Below, piece after piece: positions 13,701 to 13,702 of a stretch of 13,702 bases of DNA. Below the pieces are notes generated by a model. That model saw only the letters and a program-made list of their open reading frames with translations. It did no database searches and had not been told where the DNA came from. Origin of the DNA: an uncultured Blautia sp. (GTDB taxonomy: Bacteria > Bacillota > Clostridia > Lachnospirales > Lachnospiraceae); the NCBI RefSeq assembly GCF_934424005.1, contig NZ_CAKRXI010000055.1:1-13702 (forward strand). Direction: 5' to 3'. Made by a program: the position numbers and the translations under genes. Within the stretch, counting starts at the first letter, position 1; each line of letters opens with the position of its first letter.

Positions 13701-13702
13701 AA

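Noticed and set aside
13187..13702. 171-codon minus-strand open frame reaching the right edge
   Set aside because: Most of it is antisense to the well-supported M20 gene, and its residues look like a shadow. The adjacent frame ending at 13563 is the better coding candidate.
13673..13702. tRNA-Arg-like string (GAGCATCTGACTTCGGAT) at the right edge
   Set aside because: It resembles an anticodon arm, but the bases after it do not complete the stem and the sequence upstream does not form acceptor or D arms. The region reads as protein on the minus strand.

Overview
The window reads as a chromosomal segment of a low-to-moderate GC Gram-positive anaerobe of the Clostridia, most likely a Lachnospiraceae gut bacterium (Blautia/Ruminococcus-like). 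The reasons are strong AGGAGG ribosome binding sites, a tryptophan T-box in front of the trp operon, separate TrpE and TrpG proteins, an anaerobe-type ferredoxin next to a Crp/Fnr regulator, and a DUF2798-like membrane protein. This placement is inferred from protein and regulatory style; no database search was run. No CRISPR array, insertion sequence, rRNA or tRNA gene was seen.

Layout. (1) Positions 1-5159, minus strand: a tryptophan biosynthesis operon, trpE-trpG-trpD-trpC-trpF, transcribed right to left from a sigma-A type promoter (about 5131-5159) through a Trp-specific T-box leader (4810-5124). The first 45 bases may hold the start of the next gene. (2) 5210-6040, minus: a Cof-type HAD phosphatase. 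(3) 6245-8041, plus: a solitary HicB-like protein followed by a 487-residue HTH protein with an unrecognised C-terminal region, closed by an intrinsic terminator (8070-8121). (4) 8270-8921, plus: a DUF2798-like membrane protein behind a promoter and an unusually long, foldable leader, ending at a bidirectional terminator (8951-9006). (5) 9059-10267, minus: a ParA-type ATPase gene overlapping a gene for a small Lys/Ala-rich, histone-H1-like protein, with its own promoter. (6) 10332-11729: a ferredoxin-like Fe-S protein (minus) diverging from a Crp/Fnr regulator (plus), with one perfect 16-bp palindrome between them. (7) 11736-13558: a NUDIX hydrolase (minus) diverging from an M20 amidohydrolase (plus), sharing a palindromic -35 hexamer. 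(8) 13563-13700, minus: the C-terminal end of an unidentified gene converging on the M20 gene.

How the parts work together. The trp genes cover chorismate to indole-3-glycerol phosphate, and the T-box would turn them on when tRNA-Trp is uncharged. The Crp/Fnr-ferredoxin pair looks like a small self-contained circuit in which one operator could activate the Fe-S gene and repress the regulator. The ParA plus basic-tail protein pair is the best candidate for an undescribed system: a ParA ATPase with no ParB, translationally coupled to a possible DNA-binding cargo adapter. The HicB-like/HTH pair is the second candidate.
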